A stretch of 64,000 bases of DNA from Hetaerina americana. Its lineage: Eukaryota > Arthropoda > Insecta > Odonata > Calopterygidae. The stretch covers positions 20,076,969-20,140,968 of the forward strand of contig JAKTNV010000004.1 in assembly GCA_022747635.1 (NCBI GenBank). Reading direction: 5' to 3'. The position numbers were made by a program, and so were the translations under genes. The notes under the pieces were generated by a model, which saw only the letters and a program-made list of their open reading frames with translations, had not been told where the DNA came from and did no database searches. Shown piece by piece: positions 26,701-35,700 of the stretch. The stretch's first letter is position 1; each line of letters opens with the position of its first letter.

Positions 26701-29700
26701 AATGAAAAAAGTATGACAAATATGGCCCAATCTCGAAACGAAGATGGACCTGAAAATTAAAGGTTATCTTTGAAGTATAATATGAGGTGTAAAAACTACG
26801 TCATAGCAGTTTTCGTCCGACGTGAACCTTTTATATATTCACTGTTACAAACGGGTCAATTATTCGAGAAGAAGTAGTTGAAAATCGAACGCCAGCGGTT
26901 TATTTAGGAATATTTTATTTGGATGCAGTTCATTACTAGATTATATTTCAACTACTATGCGAGTTAAGCTATGCATGGCGGCCTGGCCGTCTAAACGTCT
27001 AACATATTCTGTGTCCTTTCCTAGTGTTTCTGTCTTTAGTCAAGTTTTGAATCAAAGTTTATGCATAGCCTTGTGTCGTCGCTGAAGAGCGTTTGTTAGA
27101 ATGCTCTTTAATTTCTCTGTAACGTTTCGATAGTTATACAAAGCAATAGTGATGCAAAAAACTGAGCTGTGCTGACGTCTAGCGAGAGCTTTATCTAGGA
27201 ATCACGTATAATATCAATTCAGTCTTGGATAAATTTAATTTAAGACTAGTGGAGAAGTAGAATCCATTATTCATTCGCTACCAACTAGCCTTTGACATCA
27301 CGAAAAAGTTATGGATTTGCTGTTAAATGAAATGAGATAATTATATATACCTGATGGTCAATTGAAATGGCAAAAATTCAGTGAAACTGCGGGAAATTTC
27401 GCGACATTTAACTTTTAACGGATTCATCTGCTAATGCGCATTACGAAGCAAAAGTTTTAAGTGTAAAAAAATCATTTGCCTTGACCGGGATTCGAACCCA
27501 CCTAGGAATCTCGGTTTCCGGGTTTGATCCCGATCAAGGCAAATGTTTTTTACGCTTTTAAATTGTTGGATTAGAATTTGAAACGGCCTCTGTTGTTCAT
27601 TCTTCCGAGAACATTTTGCTGATAACATATTCATCCGTGTGTAATATGGCTTTCTTTGAGCTCGGCACCCGGTGATGTGATCTCTTTCGCAGGGAGTATG
27701 GAGGGTGACGGGTTGGCTTTCGTCGTAGATGTTTTTCGTGGCGAAAGAGTCAACGGTGATTTATGTTGCCCGAGGGGGAATGGCAGAAATCGGAGTACCT
27801 GAAATCCAATTAAAACTACTCCCGCAGTCGGCCCCGAGTTGTCATGTGTTTTCAAAACGAGCTCTTGTCTTCAGTTGGAATCTTTTGGCACCCAAGCGCC
27901 AGTCTTCTTTTCTTTACCTCCCGCTCATTGGTTATCCGCGGTTCAATCTTTTAGGAAATCGGGGTCTTCTAACGCGCTCGCGGAAAGTTCTCCCTCGTTT
28001 CCGCCGCGAAACTACTCAATGGAGCTAGGAATCACTTGCCCCGGAGGAGAGCTCATATTTTGTCGGTCGCTGTGACCCTTGGCTTTTCGTCCTCAATTGC
28101 GCCCTATAAGGTGCTGTATCCGGTTTTTTTCGCTTCCTATGTGTCGGCGCTCGTCCGTGATTTTGTAACAAATTGTCTCGGGAGACTATTTTGTCAGCTG
28201 TGCCGCGTCGCTGTCATTTTTCTTTCGTCCTTTCGCCTTCTCCGTGTTGGGCTAATCAAATAATCGTCGCGGCTGTTTTTGACGCACAGTTCAAATGAGA
28301 TGAGTTTTTAAGCCTAGAATAACTGGCGAAAGAAATTGGGAAACCTCGAAAACCGGCAAATGACACTTCGGGGATCGTCGCTCTTGGTGTGGACAATACT
28401 GTGAAATGTTGATTTAGTGGACATAAAAGTCATGTTAAGCCATTCTTTTGCGATGCTCAAATTTAATTTTTAATGTTTTTAGTATTCGCTGTCACATTTT
28501 TGGCGAGAAGGTAATGTTATGATGAATGGTTTTCCTTTCGTGTGTCTAATATTGGCAGTTATTTTTCTGGATTTACGATGTCATTTTGTTTCCTCATGGT
28601 CATCACTGATGTGCCTCTCTAAAATTCTTGATTTCCCCATGTTTTATGCTTATAACACGGATCTCCGCTGTTCATCTAGGCGTTCCGAAATCGTATTTTG
28701 CGCGGCAATCTTCTCATCGCAGACCCGCTTAGCGCTAGTTTCATGTAGATGCTATCATCATAATTAGTTTTTACTTCCTCTGATTCTTACTATTCGTCAG
28801 CGAATGTTCCGAGAAGGTCGATAATATTTTCTCTGGCCTTGGATTTTTATACAATACGCTCATTTCCCATAATTTTTTCGAAATTTGGACCGTGAAAAGC
28901 AGCAGCTGGTCTCAGTCTGCAATCCTCACGGCCATGACCTTACATTATGCTTTTTCGCTCACGGGTGTTATTTATAGCGATTAAATGGAGCAATTTGTGA
29001 TGACATTTGAAATGCGACGTAGATTTGAATAAAATCTCTCTTCTAGTGGAATATTTCAGTGCCTCCCTGGTATTATATTTCAGTTCGACTATATTTCTAC
29101 TAACTGTTATTAAATTAATATTACGCATTGATTGTGTTCTTTTCTTTTCGCATGGATTTTAGGGTTTTCGGAAGTATTATTTCACGAACCGTAGTTGTTG
29201 AGGTAGAAACCCGCTCTGTGTTTGAAACCATTGTATTTCTCATGAATTTCTTAGGACCCCATTTAGGGTTTGCCCTTAGAAAACTATCGCAAGAAAGAGA
29301 ACGACGGTTTAGTAATCGTCATAGTAATACTATTTAGTATTGGTCACAAAAATGCATGAATTTCTGTGGCTACTTTCTCTGGAAATAATTCAGGGATTTT
29401 CTGTGGAGAAAGTAAACTAGGAAGTAATTTCATAATTATCTTTTTTTTTCAAGTTTTCTGAAAACATACTGTGGAATTTCCTTACGTGCGATAAAATGAG
29501 AACATCCGTAGATTTATCTCATTTTAATATTTTGGATTGAATCTCTTTATTATTTTGTTCTTAACTGGAATTGTCAAAGTGAATATGATTTGAATTCCCA
29601 GTATCAAAGTCATCCGTTGAGAATTAAGGAGCTCGGTTTTTCTAAGTTATCGGAATCTACTTCGGATTTCTGTGTAAGATGTTATGGAGTGCGTATAAAG

Positions 29701-31276
29701 TCATGCTTATTACTATTAAATCAGGTCAATAAGACAAAAATCATGCTGTTGGAGTTTTTTCTTGTGAAATATTAAGCTTTCAAGATTATTATTTGGCATT
29801 TGCTTTTTTTAACTTACCTTAACGTCCTTAATGTTTGCTAGGAGGTCGGTGGTAAATGTGGTATTTGCGGGTGATGGCTTGTTTTTAACACTGGGGAAGA
29901 TCACGCCTCTATTCCTTGGCGCACTACGTGGTGTAACTGTCGCTGGACCAGAGGTGGACGAAGAAGAAGACCCAGATGCTCCAGCGGATGTCGAAGATGA
30001 CGTGTATACAGGGGATATTCCCACGGTTGTCGTCGGAGATGTTGTGGCGGAGGACCAAGCAGTCGTTGCTGCTGAGGAAGACGTAGCGTAAGGGATTGTG
30101 GACCCAATCGGCGAAGCTACGGCGGGTGGTGCGGATGGGGTTGTAGCCAAGAGTGAAGACCCGTGTAGGGGAGCGTAGGTTTCAGCTGTGTTGTCTTCCG
30201 GACTGTTCACCGCCGCGTACCTCGTGGGGTCGTACTCCACGAGGCGATCAATCGTTGGATCTAAGAGTAGTTCAGCGGGTACGGGTCTCTGAGCCAAGGT
30301 CACTATGTCTTTCGATACATCTTCTTGCTTCTTCAGCCTCTTCTCTACCAAATCTAAATTCTGAATTATTTTGTTAGCCTTTACTCTAAGGTCCGCGTGA
30401 ATGTCGCTAATCGCCCTTTCCTGTCGTTGTGTTTGAGTCAACAGCTCGTCGGACTTGGGCACTAAATCGTCCACTGAACTCTTTGTGCCCACCACAACGT
30501 CCCAAACCTCGTCCATCTTTTCGGACACGGTAAGGATGGGATTCATCTGTCTCGCGAGGCGGTCCAGCTTGCTCCCAGGTCTGACAATAGGTCCTGGCGT
30601 AGTTGGGTTGGCGGCAGTGCGGTTGCGCATTGGAATCGGCACGGGTTCAACGACTGCTTCATGTACCTCTGAAACCATGTTCAGCATCTTCCCCAGGTTC
30701 TCGGAAACAAGATTGATGTGGAACTGAAGTTTGCGGTCCACGTTGGCTGTGGTGGTTCTGAGAGCCTCGAGTTCGTCCGACACGTGTTGCATCACCTCTG
30801 CGCTGATGACCTTAGACAGGTCAATACTCGTGGCTTTCTTCTCGCTGGCCTCTGCATTGATGTCATCTGCCGGAAGGAAGTTGCTGTCCAGCTGGTTCTT
30901 GAGTCCCACTAACTTGTTGTCAATATCGCTCACCTTCTTGTTAAGGGAGACGAGCCTCATATCCAGGTTTTCCACAACTTCCCTAGCGTCTGGAGTCATG
31001 CCTCCCCTGGACCCATTGCCCACGGGGCCAGCGGCCTGGATGTTGACCCCTCTGCCACCGCGTGTTGCCTGGCCGCCTTGGAAAAGCTTGATGTCGAGTG
31101 AACGAAGCTTGGAGATGACGGCTTCTGTTTTGTCGATGTTATCCGTGACTCTAGAGTCGAGCGCTTCCACGCGCCTCATCAAATGCTCCACAGCCTTGTC
31201 TAGGTTTTCTATCCTCTGGAGTTTTGATTCGAGCGTCGATACGATGACTTCGAACACGTTGAACAGATACTGCTCC
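5707..31276 (-). CDS. Fibrinogen-related secreted protein, 5'-partial, six visible exons
   Basis: Joining 29818-31276, 15533-15664, 10602-10789, 9266-9409, 7015-7139 and 5707-5798 on the minus strand gives one open frame of 712 residues ending in TGA. Every junction has an AG acceptor and GT donor, and the phases agree. Residues 1-330 are mostly heptad-like coiled coil, about 355-450 are a Ser/Thr/Pro/Ala-rich stalk, and 487-712 are a complete fibrinogen C-terminal domain. The family acts outside the cell as lectins, coagulation or adhesion proteins, or signalling modulators (angiopoietin, techylectin, scabrous). The coiled coils imply an oligomer. The start codon and signal peptide must lie in an upstream exon, because the first visible exon opens in mid-codon at an acceptor. 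The domain does not read like what I recall of Drosophila scabrous, so I give no symbol. The family call is near certain; the orthologue is unknown. Confidence 0.93.
5799..7014 (-). other. Intron (1,216 bp) holding a LINE fragment
   Basis: The intron lies between the last two coding exons, with donor GTAATA and acceptor TTTCTAG on the minus strand. Its only recognisable content is the LINE 3' fragment at 6010-6812. Confidence 0.9.
6010..6812 (+). mobile_element. 5'-truncated LINE copy, 3' end only (same family as at 58 kb)
   Basis: This is the plus-strand equivalent of the 3' end of the LINE on the minus strand at 57.9-58.6 kb. Shared stretches include acaaaggttatgc, gcaaaagctagagtaggt (aaactagagcaggt in the other), the [15 protein letters not shown] coding segment, and the final aaaaacctaccttaacc before the end. 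The frame is broken by indels and stops; only the piece at 6336-6518 ([20 protein letters not shown]) remains open. It lies in the last intron of the fibrinogen-related gene, opposite to the gene's direction. Confidence 0.88.
7015..7139 (-). CDS. Exon: fibrinogen domain calcium site and second disulfide
   Basis: The exon is 125 bp between the acceptor GCTTTCTTTCCAG and the donor CAAG|GTAATA. It completes Arg, then reads [20 protein letters not shown] followed by [17 protein letters not shown] plus the following loop is the family's calcium-binding site. NCA and KSCGRGLNG hold the C-terminal cysteine pair next to the ligand pocket. GGWWWKSC matches the usual GGWWYxxC with Trp instead of Tyr. 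It ends in a split Gly codon that the last exon completes. Confidence 0.95.
7911..9065 (+). mobile_element. Degenerate mariner element
   Basis: The ends are imperfect inverted repeats about 28 bp long (caagggggtagccaaaaata at the left, its degenerate complement ending at 9065), each next to TA. Plus-strand transposase pieces are readable in order. [20 protein letters not shown] with [16 protein letters not shown] (8285-8491) is the N-terminal domain. Near 8550 comes [18 protein letters not shown]. Near 8695 VFHHNNA stands where HHDNA is usual, and near 8778 CSPEL stands where YSPDL is usual. [18 protein letters not shown] follows near 8830. Two catalytic aspartates are thus replaced, stops interrupt the frame, and a central part is missing. 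Confidence 0.9.
8073..8233 (-). mobile_element. tRNA-derived SINE, 3'-truncated, nested in mariner
   Basis: The minus strand carries a Pol III B-box (ggtttgaatcc, complement of 8166-8176) in a tRNA-like head. The body matches the SINE at 18.02-18.33 kb, sharing ccctacttgaggtgctttgt. Similarity stops after gtccgt, where a run of nine T on the minus strand (8073-8081) follows. The copy therefore looks truncated and T-tailed. I found no clean target duplication. Confidence 0.85.
9266..9409 (-). CDS. Exon: fibrinogen domain, central part
   Basis: The exon is 144 bp, entering with the last base of the split Arg codon and leaving with two bases of another Arg codon. The acceptor is CTCAATTTCAG and the donor AACAG|GTAAGA. 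It reads [20 protein letters not shown], then [17 protein letters not shown], then [12 protein letters not shown]-x-Y-x-x-F-x-I, the Y-x-L-x-I strand, G-x-x-G-N-A-G-D-S, and the F-S-T-Y-x-R-D-N-D calcium-site approach are all standard family elements in standard order. Confidence 0.95.
9410..10601 (-). other. Intron (1,192 bp) with SINE
   Basis: The intron runs from donor GTAATG to acceptor AATTTCAG on the minus strand. It contains the SINE at about 10170-10350. A purine-rich stretch at about 9800-10050 has no recognisable content. Confidence 0.9.
10170..10350 (-). mobile_element. tRNA-derived SINE, second family
   Basis: The minus strand has an A-box-like tggcagcaggg (complement of 10323-10333) and a B-box agttcgattcc (complement of 10279-10289), spaced like an internal Pol III promoter. 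A non-tRNA tail follows, ending in the near-palindrome ccaaaaagtactctttttgg. The body differs from the SINEs at 8 and 18 kb. The boundaries are approximate. Confidence 0.7.
10602..10789 (-). CDS. Exon: fibrinogen domain core (VIQRR to EGNKR)
   Basis: The exon is 62 codons plus two bases of a split Arg codon, between the acceptor ATTTTTCTCAG and the donor AAAAG|GTAATG. It contains VIQRRDD, then [20 protein letters not shown], then [11 protein letters not shown]. These are hallmarks of the family: the RRxDGS-like strand, the F-x-R-x-W-x-x-Y-x-x-G-F-G motif and the FWLGNExI motif. It ends [11 protein letters not shown], the usual L-x-D-x-x-G strand. The canonical RRxDGS is replaced here by [10 protein letters not shown]. 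Confidence 0.95.
10790..15532 (-). other. Intron (4,743 bp) including a CpG-rich tract
   Basis: The intron runs from donor GTAAGT to acceptor TTTTTCTCAG on the minus strand. No exon is recognised inside. Base composition changes from CpG-poor to CpG-rich at about 11.2-11.6 kb. A GC-rich tract lies at 13620-14340. Confidence 0.85.
13620..14340. other. CpG- and GC-rich tract inside intron
   Basis: This stretch of about 700 bp is dense in CpG, with pyrimidine-skewed runs and a (CT)n tract near 13831-13847. Long overlapping frames occur on both strands (for example 13632-13994 plus), but they look like by-products of GC content, with no family motif. It could be a promoter or enhancer; that is inference. 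Confidence 0.4.
15533..15664 (-). CDS. Exon: start of fibrinogen C-terminal domain
   Basis: This exon is 44 codons in phase 0 at both ends, between the acceptor TCTTTTCAG and the donor ACA|GTAAGT. It begins [11 protein letters not shown] and ends [22 protein letters not shown] contains the first domain cysteine, followed by a Y-W-Y-L-K-V-Y-C strand with the second. In vertebrate and arthropod FReD proteins these two cysteines pair. ADGGWT is the usual lead-in to the conserved VIQRR strand, which opens the next exon. The intron before it is 14.15 kb and the one after it 4.74 kb. Confidence 0.93.
16835..17170. repeat. Diverged tandem duplication, 174-bp period
   Basis: Two units align over most of their length. 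Landmarks are aacaaaaccgattc at 16930 and accaaaaccgattc at 17104. The preceding gatctccatcac and tttccatctctt, and the gcagct boxes further upstream, correspond as well. The period is 58 codons. On the minus strand the units read [20 protein letters not shown] and [20 protein letters not shown], followed by KYHLRYVL and KY-stop-LPCS. On the plus strand a 120-residue open frame (16813-17175) also spans both. I do not recognise the family. Confidence 0.7.
18023..18331 (+). mobile_element. Full-length tRNA-derived SINE with 11-bp target duplication
   Basis: The 309-bp insert is flanked by identical acctcgccaag at 18012-18022 and 18332-18342. The head is tRNA-like with a B-box ggttcaaatcc at 18077-18087. 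The body contains ccctacttgaggtgctttgt, shared with the 8-kb copy, and then gatgggacgttaaactgcgg. The 3' end is a (cta)n tail. The perfect duplication indicates a fairly recent insertion. Confidence 0.93.
19637..19825 (+). mobile_element. Palindromic tRNA-arm retroposon, copy 1
   Basis: A 12-bp direct repeat aactgttcttgt (19625-19636 and 19826-19837) flanks a 189-bp element. It has a leader of about 65 bp (aaactgcgggaaatgccgca and onward). Then come two 56-bp inverted arms, 19703-19758 and 19770-19825, with one mismatch and an 11-bp spacer. The inner end of each arm is a tRNA T-arm (ctgggttcgaatcccag on the right) followed by a 7-nt acceptor-like strand tcaaggc. The left arm holds the complementary gccttga. 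The arms extend about 30 bp further out than any tRNA would. No anticodon arm is present. Confidence 0.88.
23507..23543. repeat. Perfect hairpin, 17-bp arms, 3-nt loop
   Basis: agaagattaactacgag is followed by tcg and then its exact reverse complement. No tRNA or transposon sequence accompanies it. Its role is unknown. Confidence 0.9.
27372..27573 (+). mobile_element. Palindromic tRNA-arm retroposon, copy 2
   Basis: This copy has the same layout as the one at 19.6 kb. Its leader shares gaaactgcgggaaat and acttttaac, then gctaatgcgcatt. The inverted arms meet around a T-arm on each side (gggattcgaaccca left, tgggtttgatccc right), with gccttga and tcaaggc outside them. The arms have more mismatches than copy 1, so it is older or less constrained. 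The flanks caattgaaatggc (27359) and gaatttgaaacggc (27574) look like a decayed target duplication. Confidence 0.85.
29818..31276 (-). CDS. Exon: coiled-coil N-terminal region and Ser/Thr-rich stalk
   Basis: The acceptor is a pyrimidine-rich TTTTCCTTACAG ending at 31277. The exon supplies one base of a split codon, then 486 codons beginning [16 protein letters not shown], and ends in phase 0 at the donor AAG|GTAAGT. An ATG-only reading would miss the start, since the frame is open right up to the splice site. Heptad-like leucine and isoleucine spacing is seen around residues 7-65, 95-130, 155-205 and 230-330. A Gly-rich break lies near residues 66-90. Residues about 355-450 are dominated by Ser, Thr, Ala and Pro, as in an O-glycosylated stalk. 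A basic PRNR near residue 453 could be a protease site. NRT and NTT are possible N-glycosylation sites. At 1.46 kb it is far longer than the five exons after it. Confidence 0.92.
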
Positions 31277-32090
31277 CTGTAAGGAAAAAATAGGAATTTT
31301 TAAGATTGATGCATTTATAAACTTACATTAACTTTTGAATCACGCTTTAATACAAGCATAAAGTTTCAAAGCACTAGAGGAAATTTGTTTGAGTAACAAT
31401 GAAATGTTGCCAAATTTTAGCCTGCTTCAAGTAGGAATAATGATGGATATTAAAAATTATTCCCGACAAGTCATGAAGTCAACTGCGAAATGCTGACATA
31501 TTAATTATAAATATTTTAAAAGTATATGAATGGATGTAATAATATCGGCTCTTCGTTTACTCGAATGAAATGTGTACAGACGGAAAAATACCCTCGAAAT
31601 TTCGATTTTACCAAAGAATACATGCAGCGAAGCCAGTAATACATTGTTTTCCGGACCAAAGTGTTATTTTTTCGCTGATAATATACGTTCACGGAAATGT
31701 TTGTCTTTGAGAGAGTAGGACTTTTTCTTAGAAAAGTCTGGAAAAAAGAAAGAGCCTTTATATTTCAGAACTTTAGCCAAACTTAAATGCCATTGGGAAA
31801 TTCGTAAACGGATATGAGGTTGTGAATTTTTGTAAATTCGTACCCTACATTAATGACAATTATTTGCCGTGGATTTTACGTCATACGAATGACATAATAA
31901 ATTGCATCTTCACCAATTAGGACTATTTTCCAGATCCAAACTTTTGGTAAGTTTATCTCCGCTTTTCACTTGCGGTTCAGTGTTTTTAGAAAAGAACAAA
32001 TCCTTATTTCCAAACTAACTTAATTAAATCCCGCGGCCCGTGCCATATTTTCTTTTTCTTTTTACGTGCCCACACCTTAAAGTTTCCCAA
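31277..32090 (-). other. Intron upstream of the stalk exon (no exon seen)
   Basis: The acceptor at 31277-31278 shows that an intron begins here in gene orientation. Its far end is not identified. The sequence is AT-rich with no recognisable content. Confidence 0.6.
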
Positions 32091-32740
32091 CCATTGCCTT
32101 CCCTGTGTGCGCGGCGGAAGGAGAGAAGGATCCTTTCCCAGCGACCCCCCGCCCCCGGGCCGCGCGATCGCAACAAAAGAACTCTTGCATAATTCGGAAA
32201 CGATCACGTACTCCAAAATAAAAATGGACGACCGCCTCGGGAGTCGTATTATCTCTTGGTTGGCGGGAAGGGGGAGGATATCCGGTTTATGAGAGTGGAA
32301 AAAAATAATAGGCAGCCTCCTCCATTTCATCCCATTGTCTTTTCTGTAAGGGCCTTGCGCTCTCCGCGCGCTCGCTTATATCTTAGGCCAGTGTGGGAGG
32401 ATGTCGGGCGGGCAGAGCCTTTCATTCACGTGCCGCTGCTTGGTTTTTGGCGCATTTGTGTTTGTGTGCGAGGGAAGGAGAGTTTGGAGCCGCGATTGCC
32501 GCTGTTAAGAGGGATGCCCGGTATACATTCTAATGCGCGATGATGCCGTGACCCGAATCGGGTGTGGAGAACGCCGCGAAGCGCGGAAAAATACTCCCTC
32601 CGCCTCGTTAAATCCCCTCGCATTTCCTTCGATATCCGGACATTCTGCTGGGGTCCCGGTGGGGGTCCAGGTAGCTCCGAGTCTGAGGACCGCGAGCTTC
32701 TTTAGGAGGAATGTGGAGGACACCGCCTCTACTCGCATTC
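32091..32740. other. CpG-rich tract upstream of the stalk exon
   Basis: The tract is GC-rich with many CpGs and a run of G/C near 32140-32165. It lies 0.8-1.5 kb upstream of the first visible exon in gene orientation, so a promoter or first exon is possible. No minus-strand frame here has both a signal-peptide-like start and a matching phase, so I call no exon. Confidence 0.35.
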
Positions 32741-35700
32741 ATATTGAATCCATCCCTTATAAGACCCCTCACTACGCTTAACATAGTATGTAGTGGTGAT
32801 CCATTTCCTTGAATATTACGAGTTTCCGATACTCGTACAATCTCTCGAATATCTTGCAAAATTTGGACCTACCGTTGTGCCGAAATTGGCGAAAATGATA
32901 TCCTAGTGTACCTCCAAGAGGAAATGTTTCACTCAGGTGTTTCATTATTATTTCAATACAAGTTTTTGAATTGTATACTTATAAGCTAATAAAGTGATCG
33001 TTTTTGACGAAATTTTTTGTGTATCTGAGATTTTGGTTTTAAAGCTTAAGTTGAAAGAAAAAACTGGGATTTGCATGCGAGAATATGCGGAATTCATTAC
33101 TAGAGAACTTAGTTGTGATTCTAAATTCACATACATCATCTGAAGGTAGAAATGAAAATTATCTCCATTCGATTCCGTGAATATGTAGGGTAAACCGGGA
33201 TGGGGAGATGAGTGGGAGATCACCACACCCCAGTATGTACACGGAATTTTGTGGAGAAATTTGTATTCTCCGTCCGAAGCTGATGCATTCTCATTGAAAC
33301 AAGTTGAGCGCAAGTCACTCTGTGGAAAATTACAGCAAGAATTTATCATTATGACATATTGCCACAAACTCGAGTTTACCTCAATTAAATATATTACTTA
33401 AGTTTGCTGTGAAACTTAAACGTGGCCACTTTAGGTTGATATATGGTATGGTAATGCAGTTCTCTGAACTTCGACTAATGACTAACGTGTGATTTTATTT
33501 ATATATCGTAACACTCAAAGCCCTTTATTCATCCTTTTTCGTTGATCCTTACAATCAGTACGATACATCTCTTGGATGGTGAAGCGTAATTCTCTCCATA
33601 GGAACTCTTTTTATTCACGGAGATCCCACCTCTTTGTAAATGACTCGTAATAATAGATTTTTGACGCACAGAGTACCGTGGGAGACCGTGAAATGAAATA
33701 ATGCTTGCTCGTTTGCCGGAATCATTTTAATGCTTTCGTACCTGACAGAATTCCGGGGTCAGCTAGGTTTGGCTTCGCTGGGCGAATTGTTTGCTGTAAT
33801 TTTACATTCTAGGGGCGGAGTATAAATCGTTCCTCACGCCGAAAATTAGAATTTCCTCGCCTTGCAGTTGGTTGGCCGTCTGCATTAATATGAATCCCTC
33901 GCATGTCGCCGACCATGGGTGGCCGCAGCTCGCAAGGTGATGCGCGTTGTGAACCCAGGCGTAGGTTAAGTGCTGAGCGGGCGTTTATCCGATTCGAGAA
34001 ACGAAATAATATAAATTGCACATCCCCAGAGACTGTTTCTGGGCTACCGCTTCTTCGCCGCTGCACCTGTTCCTGGCAAGCGGCCAGTCACTTTGCTTCC
34101 TTAAGTGTCCGTCTGGGGGCGAGAGTGTGGGATGTCTGTGGGGTGAGGATCCCGTCATACCGCCGGGACTGTTGACGCAATCTCCTCCGCCTCCCTTCCC
34201 GTTTCTTTTTCTTTCATCCCTGAGCTTGGGGAGAGGAAGGGGAGGGCATTCTCCCCATCCACCCTTCACCCCACCCCGAAAATGTCTACCCGCTCCAGTC
34301 CCCTTTCTCGCAAGTCGAACGTGTCTCGTAGGCACCCAGCCGGCAGCAACGGAGATCGTTATCGAACGACGACCGGGCATTAATAAAAAATGCGGTGCAT
34401 ATTAAATCTGAAATATGTTTGAATGTAATTATAAAGAAGGACTGGGCCAAATGAAGTTATTAGTTTTGCCCAAACTGAAATATACCTCCCGTCCTCGGCC
34501 TGTTATAAAATGCAGGAAGAGGCTGGTGTGACATTTTTTTAGAAAAAAATTCAATACTGGCCGCAGGGATATTAGTATGTTTTCGTGCTTACATTGGGAT
34601 CGATGTCCTTCGAGGCAGGAGCCTTCCAGTTCGGCCTGCAATGAAGTATCGAATGCCCCTTTGTTGGAAAAGTTGCGCGTATTTTTTTCATCGTTTCTGT
34701 TGTTCATGGTGACCTTAATTCACGGGATCTCCTCTGAAATGTGTAACGAAGTTTTTATGAAAGTAACCTTTTCCTTTGCTGTATTTTGTAGTTCTTGAAT
34801 TTTAATTTGTAGGTTGATGTTTATCTTTGCCAATTAGTAATTTTCGTGGCAGCTGGATTAACGTAATGGATACCTGAAGTGCCTCTCTCACAGCCAGCGG
34901 TATCGAGCCCTTCTGGCTCACAAGACTTGTTTTTAGTTTATGACACCCTTATTGCCCATCGGTCAATTTGTTACAAATCTGCGCGGACGGAGAGTGCCAA
35001 GACTAAGCTTCATTAGGGCAATTAAAGGTAATTTAGGATGAACGAATTATCCAAATTTAAAGTTCATGCAACTTTTGTATTCCCTCTGCTGTTAGGAATT
35101 TGAAATACACCGACGGTTAAGTGGACTCGAAAGGATGAGTTTCTTAATTATTTGAAAAATGTAGTTTTTGGGAAGGCTTTCAAATTGAAGGTCCGATTGC
35201 GTTGAATTGTGAGCTCTCGGTAACATCCTCATTTTACGGGCCAGAAGAGGGAGGTGATTGCGAAACGTAGTCATCCGATTTTAATTGCCTAAATTCCATG
35301 AAGACTTGCACGAAAGCTTTTTCACGTTCTACGCTTTTTATTTTTAATGCCAAGGTTGCCGTTGCTCGTTAGCCCTTAGTGTGACATTGGATCCCTCGAG
35401 TGGAAACGACTACAGTCCGCTTCCGTCACGTTCGGCGGGCGCGGAGGCATGTCTTGGCCGTCTTCTAGGTATCAGGCGAGCCTGATTCCCGAGGAGGTGG
35501 CTGGGCACTCACGGCACTTCTATCGATCGTCGCTTCCGCAACGAAGACGATGGAGTGTTTTGGTGGGGAATCAGCCAGTTGTCCGCAGTACGTGGAAATG
35601 GAGGGTGAGGACACATTTACCTTTCCCACCCGTGGGGAAGGGACGGCAGTGATTTAGCTAAAGTGAAATTAAGGGAAAGTAAAATAGTGTAAAATATCTA

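Larger units (their letters stand above)
15665..29817 (-). other. Large intron (14,153 bp) separating stalk from fibrinogen domain
   Basis: The intron runs from donor AAG|GTAAGT at 29817 to acceptor TCTTTTCAG at 15665. I found no extra exon that fits between a phase-0 donor and a phase-0 acceptor. It contains the 174-bp tandem duplication, a full-length SINE, two palindromic tRNA-arm retroposons and a perfect hairpin at 23.5 kb. Confidence 0.85.

Noticed and set aside
15533..31276. Naming the gene scabrous
   Set aside because: The overall layout is similar, but the fibrinogen domain motifs ([15 protein letters not shown], short tail) do not match what I recall of the fly protein.
30731..31282. 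183-residue plus-strand frame
   Set aside because: It is the antisense shadow of the coiled-coil exon.
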